Source of the DNA: Hemicentrotus pulcherrimus
Lineage: Eukaryota; Echinodermata; Echinoidea; Camarodonta; Strongylocentrotidae
Length of the DNA: 64,000 nucleotides
Assembly: GCA_003118195.1 (NCBI GenBank)
Contig: BEXV01000119.1
Coordinates: 83,256 to 147,255, forward strand
Direction of reading: 5' to 3'
Shown here: positions 49,301 to 55,300 of the stretch, one piece after another
Layout of the letters: each line of letters begins with the position of its first letter
Numbering within the stretch: position 1 is the stretch's first letter
The notes under the pieces: generated by a model
The model's input: the letters and a program-made list of their open reading frames with translations, nothing else
The model's database searches: none
What the model was told of the DNA's origin: nothing
Program-made: the position numbers and the translations under genes

Positions 49301-52300
49301 AAGAAAATGTTATGTGAAAATATTTGCCCAACTATTTGATAATTGATTAATGTAACTTGCATTTTAAAAAGCACGTTTAAAAAGCCTGAATACATTTCAA
49401 AGTTGAAGATTAATTTAGTGTCACCAATATTTAGTTGATACAAGTGGATAAGTGTTTGCAACAGTTAGTGTAAACACTGATGGTTGTTCTACATACATGT
49501 AGGAGCTCCGGAGCTCAAAAGTGGTTTGCAGAAGCCACTAACAATATTCATCAACAGCACTAACATGAAGGTCATAGTCAGCACACTTTGCCCAAGTATT
49601 ATGTAAACCTTTGAAAAGTTTTATTATATGAATGTTCATCTAGCAAAGTGGTGATATTTTTTCAATGAACTTTTGAAAGGATTGAAAATTTATACAATTA
49701 TTTGTACTAAAACTTTGAGATGGAACATGATATGAGGTCACTCAAGGTTGTCATTAGAAAATGATGTTGATGATATTGAAATATTGTTAGACAAATAAAA
49801 ACAAATATGATTGTTAAAAACGGACTCTGCATTTATACCTCACTACACATGCCACTTAAAAATATGCTGTCATTTAAGCAACATATCATAATATATTTGC
49901 TTCTGACCAATTAATTGGTAGATACATGAATGTATATAGTATAGAGACTATCCTGTAGTATTAATGATCCAAAGTTTTACAATCAATTTTTTTTTTAAAG
50001 CTTACATTTCGTTATACATGTATTAGACTCTCCCATTATTGCTATAATGGATTTTATTTTCATATTGGTATTATCATTTCACCATAATACTGGGATTGAT
50101 AAAAATTCTCAGTAGAAGATTTGATGGTATTAATTCATTTTAGATTAAATATAATGCTTTCCTAGACCCTGATATAAAGCTTTTTTTTAAAATTCCGTTC
50201 ATCTGTACCCAAACAATTCTTAGATAACCCTTATAGTATATCTATATTCCATTATACATTAACAAAAATATTAACATAGACATGTATGCACATGTGTATC
50301 TCATTAACTAGTAAATACCCCTTTATATTCTCATGTTTATCTTTTGTCTAATATTCTTTTCTTCATGTATATCTTACCTTGTATACCTTACTTTTAGAAC
50401 CCTCAAAATAAACCCTCATTTGTATCACCATCAATAACAATTACTAATTGTTAACTAATTCATAATGTTACAAGTACAGTATCTAAATATGTGCATACAG
50501 GTAATGAAGAAATATTTTGAAAAAGGTCACAAATCTTGAGCCCCTACCATATTTCTGATTAATTTTACAACCATTATGGAGCAATATAGATAGAACAAAT
50601 TTCTTTAGTTTGTTGCTACAGTTACTTGTTCATGCCTTACCGGTATAATTATTTGTAACATGTCTATAATTTCTAATGAGCACAAGCAGTACTAAAATAT
50701 ACCAAAATATAGTTGCTGTTACATTGCTTGGCTGTTATTATATCGATGGCAGAGATTTTTTCCCCTATAGATTAATTCTCTTCTCTCCTGCAAGCATCCA
50801 ATGCTAAGCAAAATAAATGAAAACATAAGAATCTGCAAAGAACAGTTAAAAACCCTCCCATTACAACAAAACTTAATCCACACCTCCAAATTGAGTTGCT
50901 CTGTTGAATTTCTACCCAAACCAATTATTGTAGAAGATTTCAGTTTATGTCCATATTTTCATCTTGTCTTTCTATTTGATAGATTCATAGATTTAAAGTG
51001 TGATATCATTAATATTTCCTTTTTTAAAATGAGAAATAATGACAGAAGAAATGATAATTAGCGATACAGCTCAGGAAATCCTATTAGTGACACCTGTACC
51101 TTAGTAAAAAGATGTTAAGATAGTTTACACATCAAAGTTAAATTTCCATTGGAGGCAGGGTGAATATGGGAGTATGGATGACTTAATTTGTTTCTCTTTT
51201 CTTTGTTGTAACAGTGGTGGAACAAGTGGAGGACCTCAGCAATTGAACACTATCAAGTCATTGAGGGTACTGAGGGTGTTGCGACCGCTCAAAACCATCA
51301 AGAGAGTTCCAAAACTAAAGGTAGGGCTGATGAAACTAGCTGCACATGCTGAACAAATCTTCTTCCTTTGGCAGCAAATAACTTCTCAACGAAGTGTAAT
51401 TTTGTCCCGAAAATTGTTTCATGCTGTATACAGAAGATGTTGCCCTAGATCCTCATCTATTGTGCTTCCTGAGCTTGACAGTAGCTGCATGTACTTTATG
51501 AATTATATCTAGACGAAACTAGTAATACTAATAATGATGACATCTATTATATGTGTACAAGGTGTTTTAGGTGCTTCAATACTATTGTTGCTTTGGCTGG
51601 GTCACCAACTGTGTAGCTGACAGAATTCAAAGGACCCTTTCATACCAGGTACACAATTTTTGCACCTGGGTGGAGACTGGCAAATGCAGTTAAACGTCCT
51701 GTCAACTCTAAAACTGGAATGCTCCCCAAGGAGTGGAGATTGTGCACACAGAGTGAGCGAGTAAGCACTGAATCCAATGACCGGGGTAATAGTATATTTG
51801 TAAAGCGCTTAGAGACATTTATATTAAGCGCTATATAAAAATTAAATATTATTATTATTATTATTATTACTGCAGTCCAAAAATGATACAATTAGAAAGT
51901 TTTCAAAAGAATCAACATTTATAATTAATTCACCAACTATGTATTGTAATTGTTGTTTTCAACTGTATCTATCTGTCCATCCAGGCCGTGTTTGACTGCG
52001 TGGTGAACTCTGTGAAGAACGTCACCAACATCGCTATCGTCTACCTCCTCTTCATGTTCATCTTCGCCGTCATCGGCGTCCAACTCTTCAAGGGAAAATT
52101 CTTCCACTGCTCCGACCTCTCTAAAGTCACCGAGGAAGAATGCCAGTAAGTTCTGTGCTAAGGATTCCCTCATCCTGCCATATAAAATGAATATGTTACC
52201 ACATAATGTGCCTACAGAGAATAGGTAGAGTGTGGAAACACTGTTCACAATGACGCAGTATTTACTATGTAGAAGCAATATATAAAATACAATGCAGTAA

Positions 52301-55300
52301 TTAATATCTTTTGGGTATCCTCTGTGGTATTTCTTACTTCCTTTGTCTCTGTACATTTTGGTTTTTGGTTGATTTTACCTGGAAATTAAATAAATAAATG
52401 AATAAATAAATGAACAAGTAAATAAATACATTGTATTTACACATTAAAAAATCGTAGCACTTCTACTTTTTGATACTTTGTTTACTGTCTTTTGTAAGAA
52501 AGTGAATCAAACGATTTTGTATAAAATGTGGAGAAACCTATTACCAATGTATCATTGAATATCTAACATAGACATTGTTTTCTCCTTGGTGGGAAGTGAT
52601 GAGAAATCCCACAGATACTTCAAGCAATGGACCAGTTGATATACAGTTACAGCTTGTGCAAACATATTTATTTATTATTTATATATTTTCAGTTTTATTT
52701 TAACAGGGTTGCCTCTTCAGTAAATAAACTACTGTCCTTGTGAGCCAAGGAATATATACTTTGGCTTATGTAGTACTGAGACTATGTATTTACAGACATG
52801 TGAACCATTCCTGTCTTTCTTACCTACAGGGGAAGATACTTCTTGTATGAAGGAGACCAAATAAAAGAAAGTGCTGACCGAGTGTGGGACAAGTATGAAT
52901 TCAACTATGACAATGTCGCCTTAGCCATTCTCACTCTCTTCACTGTGTCGACTGGGGAGGGATGGCCAGAGTAAGTATTGCAGAATTTACAAAGGTGTTT
53001 TGGTTGTCCAGTCAAACCTGTCTATAGCGACCGCCCAAGGGAAACATAAAAAGTGGTCTCTGTAGACAGGTTTCTTTAGTACATGTTTCAATGAGAAGCC
53101 ATTTTCAAGGGAAACAAAAAATGTGTTCTTTGTAGACAGGTTGTCACTAAAGCAGGATTAACTGTAATATGAATAATTGTGAATTTAAAAGTACACATAT
53201 CTAGTAAAAGCTATCATGATGATAATGGTGAGATCTTGTACACACTTGATACCCTGTATCCCATTATTACCCACTATGGTGCTCTAGCATTGCAAGGAAA
53301 TGATTCCTGCCAGGTACCCATTTACGTTCCGTGGTTTGAGTGTGGCAACTTTAGATATCTGGGCAAAGAATATTTGTACTTTGGTAGGGATTTGAACCCC
53401 ATACCTTGTGTCCCACAGCCCAGGGACGTATCCACTAGCCCACAGCACCTCTACAGTTGTCATGGTAAAAGAGGTATTACAGACAGAGATTACACTTATA
53501 CTATGGACTTATAATAGTATCACTGTGATAACTTCTTGTTAATCCCTTTACAGTATTCTGTAGCATTCCATGGAGGCTACAAAGTAAGGCATGCAGAAAG
53601 GAAATATTGACAGAGAAACCCTTGCCATCCATCTTGCCAGCTTTATATATAACATCTCCTTTTTTTCATTTCTTGACAGTGTTCTGAAGCATTCTATTGA
53701 AGCTACAGAGGAAGGAATGGGTCCCACTCCATACAATCGGATCGAGATGTCACTCTACTACGTGGTCTACTTCATTATCTTCCCTTTCTTCTTTCTCAAC
53801 ATCTTCGTTGCCTTGATCATCATCACCTTCCAGGAGCAGGGCGATCAGGACTTCTTCGACGGTGAAATCGATAAGAACCAGGTGAGCTTCAGTCATCCCA
53901 CGTTTGCTCTGGTGACAATTGTTGTGGGTTTATTTCATCAAAGACCGCCCTCCATGTCATCAGAGGGTTGGAACCTCCTGTAGGTTCCAGGATGCTGTAA
54001 ACCATGTAGCAGCATGATTTTTTTTTACTTGCACGTCACTGTTTAACTGTATATAGAAATTGAACACCCTTTAGTGTACCTTTTCTGCACCTTCACCTGC
54101 TGTCACAACACATCCCATCACAGTATAGCTTGGAAAAGCTGCTTCAGGGATTACCTCATCAAGTATCAAGAGATAGGGTTAGGGCTAGGGTTACAATTTA
54201 GTTTAAGTTTAGGGGTTCATTGTTAGGGTTAGGGTGATGTACAGTGTTTGATCATCATCATCGTTGTGTGGAATTTGAAAAGGGTAAAAAATTCTACTCA
54301 AGTTCGTTGTGTTATTTTGTCACAAAAAGAAATGGAATTCTATATAACATGATCAGTAAAACGATTTTGCAGACATTTCTTACTATTTGAACCAATTTGT
54401 GCTCACGTGAGGGTAAATTGTGCTCATTGTAGTTCAATGAATACTGATGCTTTGAGACAGTAAGTTCGTGAAATACAGCATTTAATCATCATCATGATTG
54501 TGTGGAACACAACTCATTCAATACTAAGCCCAATGTGCATGTGTAACTCAGCACATGCTCTAATGACCTTTGACCGCTGACCTTTCCTCCACAGAAACAA
54601 TGCATAGAATTTTGCATCACTGCCAAGCCTGTGGACAGGTTCATGCCAGAAAACAAGAATTCATTCCGTTTCAAGGTGTGGAAGTTGGTAGTGTCCTCAG
54701 CGTTTGAGTACTTCATCATGACTCTCATCACGCTAAACACCTTTACGTTAATGGTGAAGGTATGGTATTCATTCAATTCAATTCAAAAGAACATGGCGAA
54801 AGTCTGAGACTTAAATTGCAAGTAAAATACAATAAAACATGAGATAAGGTCATCAAATAATTGAAAAGGAGAAAGTGACTTCATGCATTAAAAAGATAAT
54901 GTCATCGATAAATTCATTTATTAAAATGTACTAATAACCTAAAAATAATGTATGTATGGCTAGAATGTACAAAATCAACAGTTTCATCCAGAATTTGAAG
55001 AGCAAAAGGAAGAGGAATATGAAGAAAATGAAGAATAAAATAAAACTGTGCACATAGAACCCAAGTTAGACTTGGGCTCTATGCATTTAAACTTTATTTC
55101 ATGTATAAATAATCTTTTTTAATTGACAAGCAAGGTAAGGAAAATGAATGAGAAGGAAAAACAAATTGATTTAAATAAGATTTTGTTGAAAATCTCCAAT
55201 TACATGGCATTAAAATCAAAACCATTATCATTATCTGTGTTTGTCATAATTGTTTTTATTAATTTTCTTCATTGCATGTGATATCATCTTTGCATTGCTG

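Larger units (their letters stand above)
44926..51214 (+). other. 6.3-kb intron between w14 and w15
   Basis: Holds the inverted-repeat element at 45000, the degenerate GTGAACAC zone (47390-48060), a dispersed repeat copy at about 48897, and otherwise plain AT-rich DNA from 49000 to 51200. Confidence 0.6.
51321..53679 (+). other. Introns between w15 and w18
   Basis: 51321-51984 carries an ATT-tailed element (about 51790-51870). 52146-52829 has an AATA microsatellite near 52387. 52971-53679 has a short duplicated AAGGGAAACA...GTAGACAGGT block (53030-53150), the tRNA-derived sequence and the decayed exon copy. Confidence 0.65.

Noticed and set aside
53380..53449. Functional tRNA gene on the minus strand
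   Set aside because: A and B boxes are present but the acceptor stem does not pair, so it is a tRNA-derived repeat.
53179..53514. 111-codon open frame
   Set aside because: It spans the tRNA-derived element and flanking intron, with no family match and no phase compatibility with w17 and w18.
54175..54237. Interstitial telomeric repeat
   Set aside because: Only scattered TTAGGG-like words with irregular spacing; too short and degenerate to call.
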